From: Pseudomonadota bacterium
GTDB taxonomy: Bacteria > Pseudomonadota > Alphaproteobacteria > Rhizobiales > Xanthobacteraceae
Reading direction: 5' to 3'
NCBI GenBank assembly: GCA_023387695.1
Contig: JAEWHT010000016.1
Location: 1 to 29,084 of the forward strand
Length of the DNA: 29,084 nucleotides
Below the pieces are notes generated by a model. That model made no database searches and was not told where the DNA came from. It worked only from the letters and a program-made list of their open reading frames with translations. Within the stretch, counting starts at the first letter, position 1; each line of letters opens with the position of its first letter. Positions 16,159 to 22,857 of the stretch are shown here, in pieces. A program made the translations under genes and the position numbers.

Positions 16159-17096
16159 GCAAAGGCGTCGTGCTGGTGACGGGAGCGAACGGTTTTGTCG
16201 GGCGTTACGTCGTGCCTGCGCTCGCGCGCGCCGGATGGTCCGTTCGTTCAGCGGTTCGCAGCCCAGAAGGCCTCGACGGCGAGGTCATCATCGGGTCGAT
16301 CGGCCCGGACACGGCCTGGGAGGCTGCGCTCGACGGCGTCGATGCGGTCGTGCATCTCGCAGCACGGGTACATCATCCGCGCGAAGAGCACGCGGGCGAT
16401 CTCTATCGCAACGTCAACACCGCAGGCACGCTGCATCTGGCGCGCTCGGCGGCAGCTGCCGGCGCGCGGCAATTCATCTTCGTCAGCACCGCTCTCGTGC
16501 ACGGCGCCAGCAATGAGGGCCGCGCGCCATTCAGCGAAGCCGACGTCCTGGCGCCGCGCGGGATTTACGGCATGTCGAAGGCGGAGGCCGAGGCGGGGCT
16601 GAAGACGCTCGCGCGCGACAGCGATCTGAACATCTCGGTGATCAGGCCGCCGCTGGTGTACGGCGCAGGCGCCAAGGGCAATTTTGCGCTGCTCGCGCGC
16701 GCTGTGAATCTGGGATTGCCGCTGCCCTTTGCCGCGATCCGCAACCGCCGCGCATTTCTTGCCGTGCAGAACCTGTCGTCCTTCATCCTGCACCGGCTTG
16801 CTTTCCCTGATCTGTCGAGCAAGTTCGAGACATTCCTTGTAGCCGACAATGAGCAGGTCTCGACGCCCGAACTCGTCGCGCGTCTGGCGCGGGCGTCCGG
16901 CAAGAACGCGCGGCTGTTCGGCGTGTCGCCGGAGCTGTTGGGCTGGCTGCTCGGCGCGGTTGGCCGCAAGGATACACTTCAGAGCCTGTTTGGCTCGTTC
17001 GAGCTCGACGTCTCGAAGGCCATCGCAACAGGATGGCAGCCGGAGGTGTCGCTCGACGAGGGCTTGCGGCTGGCGCTCGCGGCTCAGGACGCCTGA
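16155..17096 (+). CDS. NAD(P)-dependent SDR, candidate 4-keto reductase for UDP-QuiNAc (WreQ/WbpV-like)
   Basis: A 313-residue extended SDR. GANGFVG is at 10-16, VSTALVHG near 110-117, and Tyr138/Lys142 in YGMSK form the catalytic pair. RPPLVYG and NRRAFLAVQNL fit the WbpV/WreQ group, which reduces the 4-keto sugar made by WbpM-type dehydratases to UDP-QuiNAc (or UDP-FucNAc). That assignment is inferred from similarity in style and from the gene order dehydratase, GT4, this gene. It overlaps the upstream gene as ATGA and overlaps the 3' end of the opposite-strand WbpL-like gene by 13 bases, tail to tail. A UDP-sugar 4-epimerase is the main alternative. Confidence 0.75.
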   Translation: MSKGVVLVTGANGFVGRYVVPALARAGWSVRSAVRSPEGLDGEVIIGSIGPDTAWEAALDGVDAVVHLAARVHHPREEHAGDLYRNVNTAGTLHLARSAAAAGARQFIFVSTALVHGASNEGRAPFSEADVLAPRGIYGMSKAEAEAGLKTLARDSDLNISVIRPPLVYGAGAKGNFALLARAVNLGLPLPFAAIRNRRAFLAVQNLSSFILHRLAFPDLSSKFETFLVADNEQVSTPELVARLARASGKNARLFGVSPELLGWLLGAVGRKDTLQSLFGSFELDVSKAIATGWQPEVSLDEGLRLALAAQDA

Positions 17097-18091
17097 GGGC
17101 GGGAGAACCGCCACAGCAGGAAGGCGACCGCGATCGCGCCTGCGAGCAGGGCTGATAGCGTGACCGCCGTCGAACCGGCACGAACGCTCAGGATGGCCAG
17201 CCCGGCCAGCACGAGGTTGAGCAAGAACATCTCGCCGGTAACGCGGCGTACCGTGAAGCCGTTGTCGGTGGCGCGCTGGTAGAAATGCGAGCGATGCGCC
17301 AACCAGAATTGTTCGCGGCGTGCGATGCGGCGGAACAGCGTGATGGTGGAATCGACGAGATAATAGGCCGGCAGCAGCAGCGCCGCGGCCGGCTGTCCGT
17401 GCCAGGCGAGCTCGAGCAGGCACCAGCCGAGCAGAAGTCCGATCGGCAGGCTGCCGACATCGCCGAGGAAGACCTTTGCGACCGGCTTGTTGAACGGCGC
17501 GAAGCCGAGCAGGGCGCCGCACAGAGCCGTTGCGAGTAGCGCCGCGGACGACGGGAGGTCGCCCCACCATCCGAGCAATCCGAGCGTGGCCGTGACAGGC
17601 ACCACTTCCGCCACCGTCATCAGGTCGAGCCCGTCCATGAAATTGACGAGGTTCACGAACCAGACACCGGCGAGCACGATCAGCCCACGCTCCAGCGCCA
17701 GCGGCAGTGCCGGCACGATGCGTGCGTCGGCGGGCGCGGTGAACACCACGGCACCGACGCAGGCTGCCTGCAGCAACAGTCGCGTGAACAGCGGCAGCGA
17801 CACCAGGTCGTCGACGAACCCGACCAGGGCGATCACGATTGTCGCGAGAACCAGCGCCACCGGGATCGTCACGAGACCTGCGGCCGCGCAACCCAGGGCA
17901 ACCACGAGGGTCGCGGCGATGACCGCGATGCCCGCGCCCTGCGGGGTCGGAATTGTATGCGAGGAGCGCGCGTTCGGCCGCGCCAGCGCGTAGCGCTGGA
18001 GGAGGGGACGGCTGGTCCAGGTGATGAGCGCTGAGATCAGCGCGGCAATCGCAATGGCAAGCAGCGACGGCACGATCGGGAGGCCGGTCAC
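17084..18091 (-). CDS. Undecaprenyl-phosphate sugar-1-phosphate transferase (WecA/WbpL/WreU-like)
   Basis: A 335-residue polytopic enzyme of the MraY/WecA (GT4 phosphoglycosyl-transferase) family with about ten membrane segments. Catalytic marks are VDDLVSLP (D94, D95), NFMDGLD at 150-156, FLGDVGS at 208-214 and the basic loop HRSHFYQR at 266-273. It transfers a sugar-1-phosphate to undecaprenyl phosphate at the inner membrane to begin O-antigen. Length and the HRSHFYQR loop resemble WbpL-type enzymes, which use UDP-FucNAc/QuiNAc rather than UDP-GlcNAc. This fits the neighbouring dehydratase and reductase. It follows the flippase-like gene with a 4-base ATGA overlap, so the two form a minus-strand operon. 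Confidence 0.87.
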   Translation of the reverse strand: MTGLPIVPSLLAIAIAALISALITWTSRPLLQRYALARPNARSSHTIPTPQGAGIAVIAATLVVALGCAAAGLVTIPVALVLATIVIALVGFVDDLVSLPLFTRLLLQAACVGAVVFTAPADARIVPALPLALERGLIVLAGVWFVNLVNFMDGLDLMTVAEVVPVTATLGLLGWWGDLPSSAALLATALCGALLGFAPFNKPVAKVFLGDVGSLPIGLLLGWCLLELAWHGQPAAALLLPAYYLVDSTITLFRRIARREQFWLAHRSHFYQRATDNGFTVRRVTGEMFLLNLVLAGLAILSVRAGSTAVTLSALLAGAIAVAFLLWRFSRPQAS

Positions 18092-19047
18092 TCCGGGACC
18101 CCGAGCTGCGCCGAGCCCTGTGCTGCTTTCTCGGCGCTGAGGATCCAGACGAGGCCGCCGAAGCCGCCGACGATGAAGTAGACCGCGCCGAACAGCAGCG
18201 AGACGTTGACGCCTTCGTTGGCGGCGAGCCCGGCGAAGCCGAACGCCAGCCCCATGGTCGCCTCACGCACGCCCCAGCCGGCGATCGAGATCGGCATCAG
18301 GGTGATCAGCATCACCGGCGGTACCAGCAGAAACACCTGGGCGAAGCTGACCGGTGCGGCGATCGATTTCACCACGCACCAGGCGATGACGACCGCAAGC
18401 ACGTGAACGAGCAACGACAGGCTTGCGATGATCGGCCAGCGCGTCGGGCTGAAGATCACGCGGTTGGCGATGACGGCGCAGGCGTGAAGGTGATGGGTGG
18501 CCCACCACGTCTTCAGCCACGGCCATTTCAGCGCGCCGAAGATCAGGAAGCCAATGCCGCCCGCGAGTGCTGCGAGGTCGATGAGCAGCAGCGCCGAACG
18601 TCCGTGCGGATCGGTGATGAGCGCGTAGCTCCACGGTAGGCTCGCGACGATGAGGATGGCGAGCGCAACGAGACCGATCGCGCGATCGACGAAGATCGAA
18701 TAGGTCGCCGCGCGCCAACCGGCGCCGGCACGCGCCACCAGCCATAGCCGGACCGCGTCGCCACCGATCGCCGACGGCAGCGTCTGGTTGAAGAAGGAGC
18801 CGATCACGTTGTAGCGCATCGCGCGGCCGAGCTCGAGCGGCGCGCCGCAGGCCGCGCTGATCTCGCGCCAACGCAGCACGCCGACGAAGATTTGCAGGAA
18901 TGCGACCGCGATCGCCAGGCCGATCCAGACCAGGCTGGTGGCGGTGAAGCGTGAGAACAACTCGGTCAGATCGACCTTGCGCAGCGCCAGATAGAGCAGC
19001 GCTCCGGAGATCAGGATTTTGGCCGTCGACAGCAGGATTCGGCGCAT
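18088..19047 (-). CDS. Flippase-like membrane protein (UPF0104/LPG synthase TM-type)
   Basis: A 319-residue protein with about eight membrane helices and no soluble catalytic domain. It matches the lysylphosphatidylglycerol-synthase transmembrane/UPF0104 (AglD-like) family by the motif GGDAVRLW at 95-102, preceded by FNQTLPSAIG, and by PISIAGWGVREA in the C-terminal half. Family members are thought to move lipid-linked substrates or help sugar transfer to lipids; biochemical roles are mostly untested. Its stop overlaps the WbpL-like gene start, suggesting that both act on the same lipid-linked sugar. It is divergent from the UDP-glucuronate epimerase gene, with 202 bases between them. Confidence 0.82.
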   Translation of the reverse strand: MRRILLSTAKILISGALLYLALRKVDLTELFSRFTATSLVWIGLAIAVAFLQIFVGVLRWREISAACGAPLELGRAMRYNVIGSFFNQTLPSAIGGDAVRLWLVARAGAGWRAATYSIFVDRAIGLVALAILIVASLPWSYALITDPHGRSALLLIDLAALAGGIGFLIFGALKWPWLKTWWATHHLHACAVIANRVIFSPTRWPIIASLSLLVHVLAVVIAWCVVKSIAAPVSFAQVFLLVPPVMLITLMPISIAGWGVREATMGLAFGFAGLAANEGVNVSLLFGAVYFIVGGFGGLVWILSAEKAAQGSAQLGVPE

Positions 19048-19088
19048 CTCGCCCGCTTGAAGTGGGGTTGGCGAAGGTTGAGGTCACC

Positions 19089-19103
19089 CGACGCCAAGCG
19101 TCG
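19089..19103. repeat. Short perfect inverted repeat
   Basis: CGACGC (19089-19094), a 3-base gap CAA, then GCGTCG (19098-19103). It lies in the divergent region between the flippase-like gene and the UDP-glucuronate epimerase gene and could be an operator or a small RNA hairpin. Nothing else supports a function. Confidence 0.3.
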
Positions 19104-19126
19104 AATTCGGCCGCTTTGGTATGGTT

Positions 19127-19155
19127 TTGGCGCCGATCTTGCAATAGCCGTTATG
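19127..19155 (+). promoter_or_regulatory. Candidate promoter before UDP-glucuronate epimerase
   Basis: TTGGCG (19127-19132), a 17-base spacer and GTTATG (19150-19155) would start transcription near 19162. Spacing is ideal but the -10 match is moderate. It overlaps the ribosome binding site of the 14-codon ORF at 19166, so both cannot be used together unless transcription begins further upstream. Confidence 0.3.
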
Positions 19156-19165
19156 AGGAGCTGAC

Positions 19166-19210
19166 ATGAAGGGCGGAGGACTATTGCGAGCCCCTTGCTG
19201 CGGCGGCTAA
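19166..19210 (+). CDS. Possible 14-residue leader peptide
   Basis: A short frame encodes MKGGGLLRAPCCGG and is preceded by GAGGAG (19155-19160) with a five-base gap to the ATG, the best Shine-Dalgarno sequence near this locus. It ends 39 bases before the UDP-glucuronate epimerase start. Between the two, AGGCC and GGCCT could pair close to the epimerase ribosome binding site. It could be a regulatory leader peptide, a small protein, or chance. I have no family match. Confidence 0.3.
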   Translation: MKGGGLLRAPCCGG

Positions 19211-19249
19211 ACAGGCCTGCGGAGCCGCGAAGGGGGCCTTGGGAACAGG

Positions 19250-20239
19250 ATGACGGATCAGGCGATTTTGGTGACGGGCGCTGCCGGCTTCATCGGCTTT
19301 CACGTCGCCCGGCAACTCCTGGCCGAGGGGCGGAGCGTCGTCGGGCTCGACAATCTCAACAGCTACTATGATCCCGCACTGAAACAGGCGCGCCTGGCAC
19401 AGCTCCAGAGCCAATCTCGCTTCTCCTTCGTTCAGGCCGATCTCGCCGACCGCGAGACGATGGCGGCGCTGTTTGCGCAGCATCGCTTTGCAGAGGTCGT
19501 GCATCTCGCGGCCCAAGCGGGCGTGCGCTATTCGATCGAGCAGCCGCAGAGCTATGTCGAGTCCAATCTGCAAGGCTTTCTCAACGTGCTCGAGGGCTGC
19601 CGGAACAACGGCGCTCGTCATCTCGTCTACGCCTCGTCATCGTCCGTTTACGGCGCCAACACGAAACTGCCATTTTCCGTGCAGGACCGGACCGATCATC
19701 CCGTGAGCTTCTACGCCGCGACCAAGAAGGCGAACGAGGTGATGGCGCAGTCCTACAGCCATCTTTACCGGCTGCCGGTGACGGGCTTGCGTTTCTTTAC
19801 GATCTACGGCCCATGGGGACGGCCTGATATGGCCATGTTTCTGTTTGTAAAGGCGATCCTGGCGGGCCAGCCGATCCGGCTCTTTAACCATGGCAAGATG
19901 CGCCGCGACTTCACCTATATTGACGACGTCACCCGTGTAGTATCGAAGCTGATCGATCGCGTGCCTGCGGACAATCCGGCTGCCGCAAATACGCCGTCTC
20001 GAGTCTACAATGTCGGCAACCACAGCCCGGAAGAGTTGATGCACGTCGTCGGACTTCTGGAGCGGGAGCTGGGTCGGACGGCGGTCAAAGAATTGCTGCC
20101 GATGCAGCCGGGAGATGTGGTGGAAACGTTCGCGGATGTCGAGGATTTGATGCGCGATACCGGCTTTGCACCGTCAACGCCGATCGAGCACGGGGTCCAC
20201 AATTTTGTCACCTGGTATCGCGACCACTACAAGGTTTGA
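19250..20239 (+). CDS. lpsL: UDP-glucuronate 4-epimerase (LpsL-like)
   Basis: A 329-residue SDR epimerase converting UDP-glucuronate to UDP-galacturonate, the donor for galacturonic acid in rhizobial LPS and capsule. GAAGFIG is at 10-16, YASSSSVYG near 127-135 and Tyr155/Lys159 in FYAATKK. The segments RFFTIYGPWGRPDMA and DFTYIDD are typical of the glucuronate epimerase subgroup and separate it from GalE and HldD. The start ATG 19250 has GGGAACAGG just upstream. ManC begins 7 bases after its stop, suggesting one transcript for nucleotide-sugar supply. Rhizobial LpsL usually has an N-terminal membrane segment; this copy seems to lack one. Confidence 0.9.
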   Translation: MTDQAILVTGAAGFIGFHVARQLLAEGRSVVGLDNLNSYYDPALKQARLAQLQSQSRFSFVQADLADRETMAALFAQHRFAEVVHLAAQAGVRYSIEQPQSYVESNLQGFLNVLEGCRNNGARHLVYASSSSVYGANTKLPFSVQDRTDHPVSFYAATKKANEVMAQSYSHLYRLPVTGLRFFTIYGPWGRPDMAMFLFVKAILAGQPIRLFNHGKMRRDFTYIDDVTRVVSKLIDRVPADNPAAANTPSRVYNVGNHSPEELMHVVGLLERELGRTAVKELLPMQPGDVVETFADVEDLMRDTGFAPSTPIEHGVHNFVTWYRDHYKV

Positions 20240-20246
20240 AACGACG

Positions 20247-21659
20247 ATGGACAAACGCATTATCCCTCTGATCATGTGCGGCGGTGCCGGCACGCGGCTG
20301 TGGCCGGCTTCGCGCGAAGTGCGGCCGAAACAGTTCCTGCCGCTGTTCGGCGCGCGCTCGACCTTCCAGGACACGCTGCTGCGCGTGTCCGATGCGGCGC
20401 TGTTCGACCGCCCGATCGTCATCACCAACGCGTCCTATCGCTTCATGGTGCTGGAGCAGCTCGTCGAGATCGGCATCGAAGCCGACGTCATCCTCGAGCC
20501 GATGCGGCGCGATTCCGGCCCTGCGATCGCCGCGGGTGCTGCATTCGCGCAGAACCGCACCAGTGAGGCGATCGTGCTCGCGCTCGCCGCCGATCACGTG
20601 GTGCAGGACAACGCCGCCTTTGTCGCGGCTTGCCGCGAAGGCCTTGCGGCCGCGAGCACCGGGCGCATCGTCACCTTCGGCGTCAAGCCGGAGCGGCCCG
20701 CGACCGAATACGGCTATATCAATCCGGGTGAGGTGATCTCCGGTGAGGTGCACGCGGTTGCGCGCTTCGTCGAGAAGCCTGATGCGGTGAAGGCCGCCGA
20801 CTATGTCAGCTCGGGCTATCTCTGGAACAGCGGCAACTTCATGTTCCCGGCAGCGCTGCTGCTCGACGAATATCGCAAGGTTGACGCGGCGAGCGTGGAG
20901 ACGATCTCCAACGCTGTCGCCAGCGCGGGGCGCGATCTTGGCTTCGTCACGCTGGAGCCGCAGGCGTTCGGCGCGGCGAAGGCGATCTCGATCGACTACG
21001 CCGTGATGGAAAAGACTTCGCGCGCAGCTGTCGTGCCGGTGTCCTGCGGCTGGTCCGATGTCGGCTCATGGCGCGCGGTGTGGGAATTGTCCGACAAGGA
21101 TGCGCAGGGCAACTCGGCGCACGGCACGGCCGTGTTCGAGGATTCGCGTAACTGCAACGTCACGAGCGATCATGCACTGGTCGCGCTCGAAGGCGTCGAC
21201 GATCTCGTCGTCGTCGCGACCGCTGATGCCGTGCTGGTCTCGCGCCAGCAGGACGCCAACGGGCTGAAGCGCCTCGTGACCAAGCTCAAGGCCGTCGCGC
21301 CGAAGGTCACCGAGGAGCACCTCAAGGTGCATCGCCCCTGGGGCAGCTATCAGTCGGTCGACAATGGCGAGCGCCATCAGGTCAAGCGCATCGTGGTGAA
21401 GCCGGGTGGGCGCCTGTCGCTGCAGAAGCATCATCACCGCGCCGAGCACTGGATCGTGGTCCGTGGTGCGGCCCGTGTCACCGTCAACGAGACCGTGAAG
21501 ACGGTGCACGAGAACGAGTCCGTCTACATCCCGATGGGCGCGGTCCATCGGATGGAGAACCCCGGTAAAATCATGCTGGAACTGATCGAGGTCCAGACCG
21601 GCTCCTATCTCGGGGAAGACGACATCATCCGGATTGAAGACGACTATCAAAGGTCGTAA
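20247..21659 (+). CDS. manC: Mannose-1-phosphate guanylyltransferase / mannose-6-phosphate isomerase
   Basis: A 470-residue bifunctional type II enzyme. The N-terminal nucleotidyltransferase domain (about 1-290) opens with GGAGTRLWPASREVRPKQF at 12-30 and contains FVEKP. The C-terminal cupin isomerase domain (about 361-465) has the metal-binding segment QKHHHRAEHW and YIPMGAVHRMENPG. Together they convert fructose-6-phosphate to mannose-6-phosphate and mannose-1-phosphate to GDP-mannose. Phosphomannomutase, needed between the two steps, is not in this window. The ATG at 20247 begins at the catalytic domain; an in-frame extension upstream overlaps the epimerase gene and is not credible. GDP-mannose could feed the LpcC-like enzyme at 3867 and O-antigen transferases. 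Confidence 0.94.
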   Translation: MDKRIIPLIMCGGAGTRLWPASREVRPKQFLPLFGARSTFQDTLLRVSDAALFDRPIVITNASYRFMVLEQLVEIGIEADVILEPMRRDSGPAIAAGAAFAQNRTSEAIVLALAADHVVQDNAAFVAACREGLAAASTGRIVTFGVKPERPATEYGYINPGEVISGEVHAVARFVEKPDAVKAADYVSSGYLWNSGNFMFPAALLLDEYRKVDAASVETISNAVASAGRDLGFVTLEPQAFGAAKAISIDYAVMEKTSRAAVVPVSCGWSDVGSWRAVWELSDKDAQGNSAHGTAVFEDSRNCNVTSDHALVALEGVDDLVVVATADAVLVSRQQDANGLKRLVTKLKAVAPKVTEEHLKVHRPWGSYQSVDNGERHQVKRIVVKPGGRLSLQKHHHRAEHWIVVRGAARVTVNETVKTVHENESVYIPMGAVHRMENPGKIMLELIEVQTGSYLGEDDIIRIEDDYQRS

Positions 21660-21696
21660 CCAGCAGGCTCCGAATCACGGCCTCCGGACCCGAAAA

Positions 21697-21712
21697 CCCA
21701 GCAATCACTGGG
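21697..21712. repeat. Small hairpin after manC
   Basis: CCCAG (21697-21701), loop CAATCA, CTGGG (21708-21712). A 5-bp stem, 38 bases after the manC stop, with no T-run after it. It lies just before the larger hairpin at 21720. Confidence 0.3.
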
Positions 21713-21719
21713 ACTAAGG

Positions 21720-21760
21720 CCCGGACAACGTGTAACTTTTTGAATCAAATCGTGTCCGGG
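21720..21760. repeat. Long-arm hairpin between manC and gnnA
   Basis: CCCGGACAACG (21720-21730) pairs with CGTGTCCGGG (21751-21760) over ten base pairs with one bulged A. The 20-base AT-rich loop includes TTTTT. No T-run follows the right arm on the plus strand. It may end or attenuate the manC transcript, or be a small palindromic insert. Confidence 0.45.
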
Positions 21761-21774
21761 CAGTTTGGCCGGCA

Positions 21775-21803
21775 TTCGCCACAAATGTGGCACCCGTGCT
21801 AGA
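21775..21803 (+). promoter_or_regulatory. Candidate gnnA promoter with operator-like inverted repeat
   Basis: TTCGCC (21775-21780), a 17-base spacer and GCTAGA (21798-21803) could be a promoter for gnnA, starting about 30 bases before its ATG. A perfect inverted repeat, GCCACA-AA-TGTGGC (21778-21791), overlaps the -35 box and spacer, the classic place for a repressor site. The regulator is unknown. Confidence 0.4.
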
Positions 21804-21842
21804 AGCGGCCCGGGGATTTGCGTTGAATCGGGGTTCGATCAG

Positions 21843-22847
21843 ATGAGTTCCAAAGAGTCACAAGCGGCCAAGGCCGGCTTGCGCGTCGGCGTCATTGGCG
21901 CCGGTGTCATGGGAAGCAACCATGCGCGCGTGCTGAGCGGTCTGCCCGGCGTCAGCCTCGTCGGCGTGGTCGACCCGTCGCCGGCGAATCGCACGCGTGC
22001 GACGGAACTCGCCAATTGCGCGAGCTTCGAGACGCTCGACCAGCTGTTCGCAGCCGGCGTCGATGCCGTCACGATCGCGGCGCCGACCCATCTGCATCAC
22101 GAGGTCTCGCTCGCCTGCATCGCCAAGAACATCCATGTGCTGGTCGAGAAGCCGATTGCGTCCACGGTGGAAGAGGGCCGCGAGATCGTCGCCGCCGCGC
22201 AAAAGGCCGGCGTGACGCTGATGGTCGGCCATGTCGAGCGCTTCAATCCGGCGGTTGCCGCCGTCAAGCAGGCGATCGCGGGCGAGGACATTCTCTCCAT
22301 CGCAATCACCCGCGTCGGCCCGTTCCCGCCGCGCATGTCCAATGTCGGCGTCGTCATCGATCTTGCCGTGCACGACATCGACCTGATCCGCTGGTTCACC
22401 GAATCCGACATCGTCGAGGTGCAGCCGCAGCTGTCGAGCGCAGTCGCCGAGCGCGAGGACATTGCGCTGCTGCAGTTCCGCACCGCCAACGGCGTGCTCG
22501 CGCACATCAACACCAACTGGCTGACGCCGTTCAAGGCGCGCAGCGTCACGGTGGCGACCCGCGGCAAATACGTGATGGGCGATTTGCTGACGCGTCAGGT
22601 GACCGAGTGCTTCGGCTTCAAGCCGGATGGCAGCTATTCGATGCGGCATCTGCCCGTCGGCCATGACGAGCCGCTGCGTGCCGAGCTGATCGCTTTCCTC
22701 AAGGCCGTGCGCAACGGAGAGACGCCGGCGGTTACCGGCGACGAGGGCGTCGCCAGCCTCGAGATCGCGACGCAGTGCTTGGAGACGCCGTCACGGCCCG
22801 CCGCCAAATCGCCGGCCATCAAGGGCCCGCGCCGCGTCGCCGGCTGA
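21843..22847 (+). CDS. gnnA: Gfo/Idh/MocA oxidoreductase, probable UDP-GlcNAc 3-dehydrogenase
   Basis: A 334-residue NAD-dependent sugar-nucleotide dehydrogenase. The N-terminal Rossmann motif GVIGAGVMGSNHARV contains GAGVMG at 19-24. EKP is at 102-104, and the active-site segment VIDLAVHDIDLIRW has D173 and H177. HVERFNPAV and GPFPPR are segments I associate with the GnnA group, which oxidises C-3 of UDP-GlcNAc. With the next gene it would make UDP-GlcNAc3N, used to build lipid A with extra amide-linked chains, as known for Bradyrhizobium and Rhodopseudomonas lipid A. WbpB/WlbA (UDP-GlcNAcA oxidase) or an inositol-type dehydrogenase are alternatives. The ATG at 21843 starts shortly before the Rossmann strand; the longer frame upstream crosses the probable promoter. 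Confidence 0.8.
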   Translation: MSSKESQAAKAGLRVGVIGAGVMGSNHARVLSGLPGVSLVGVVDPSPANRTRATELANCASFETLDQLFAAGVDAVTIAAPTHLHHEVSLACIAKNIHVLVEKPIASTVEEGREIVAAAQKAGVTLMVGHVERFNPAVAAVKQAIAGEDILSIAITRVGPFPPRMSNVGVVIDLAVHDIDLIRWFTESDIVEVQPQLSSAVAEREDIALLQFRTANGVLAHINTNWLTPFKARSVTVATRGKYVMGDLLTRQVTECFGFKPDGSYSMRHLPVGHDEPLRAELIAFLKAVRNGETPAVTGDEGVASLEIATQCLETPSRPAAKSPAIKGPRRVAG

Positions 22848-22857
22848 AACCCTTTCC

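Noticed and set aside
16248..18266. A 672-codon open frame on the minus strand
   Set aside because: It overlaps in another frame or strand the SDR, WbpL-like and flippase-like genes, all of which have clear family motifs. Its own product is low-complexity and arginine-rich.
21788..21803. Possible sigma-54 promoter (TGGCAC...GCTA) before gnnA
   Set aside because: The GG and GC elements are only 7 bases apart, not the required 10, so it does not fit; a housekeeping-type promoter is a better reading.
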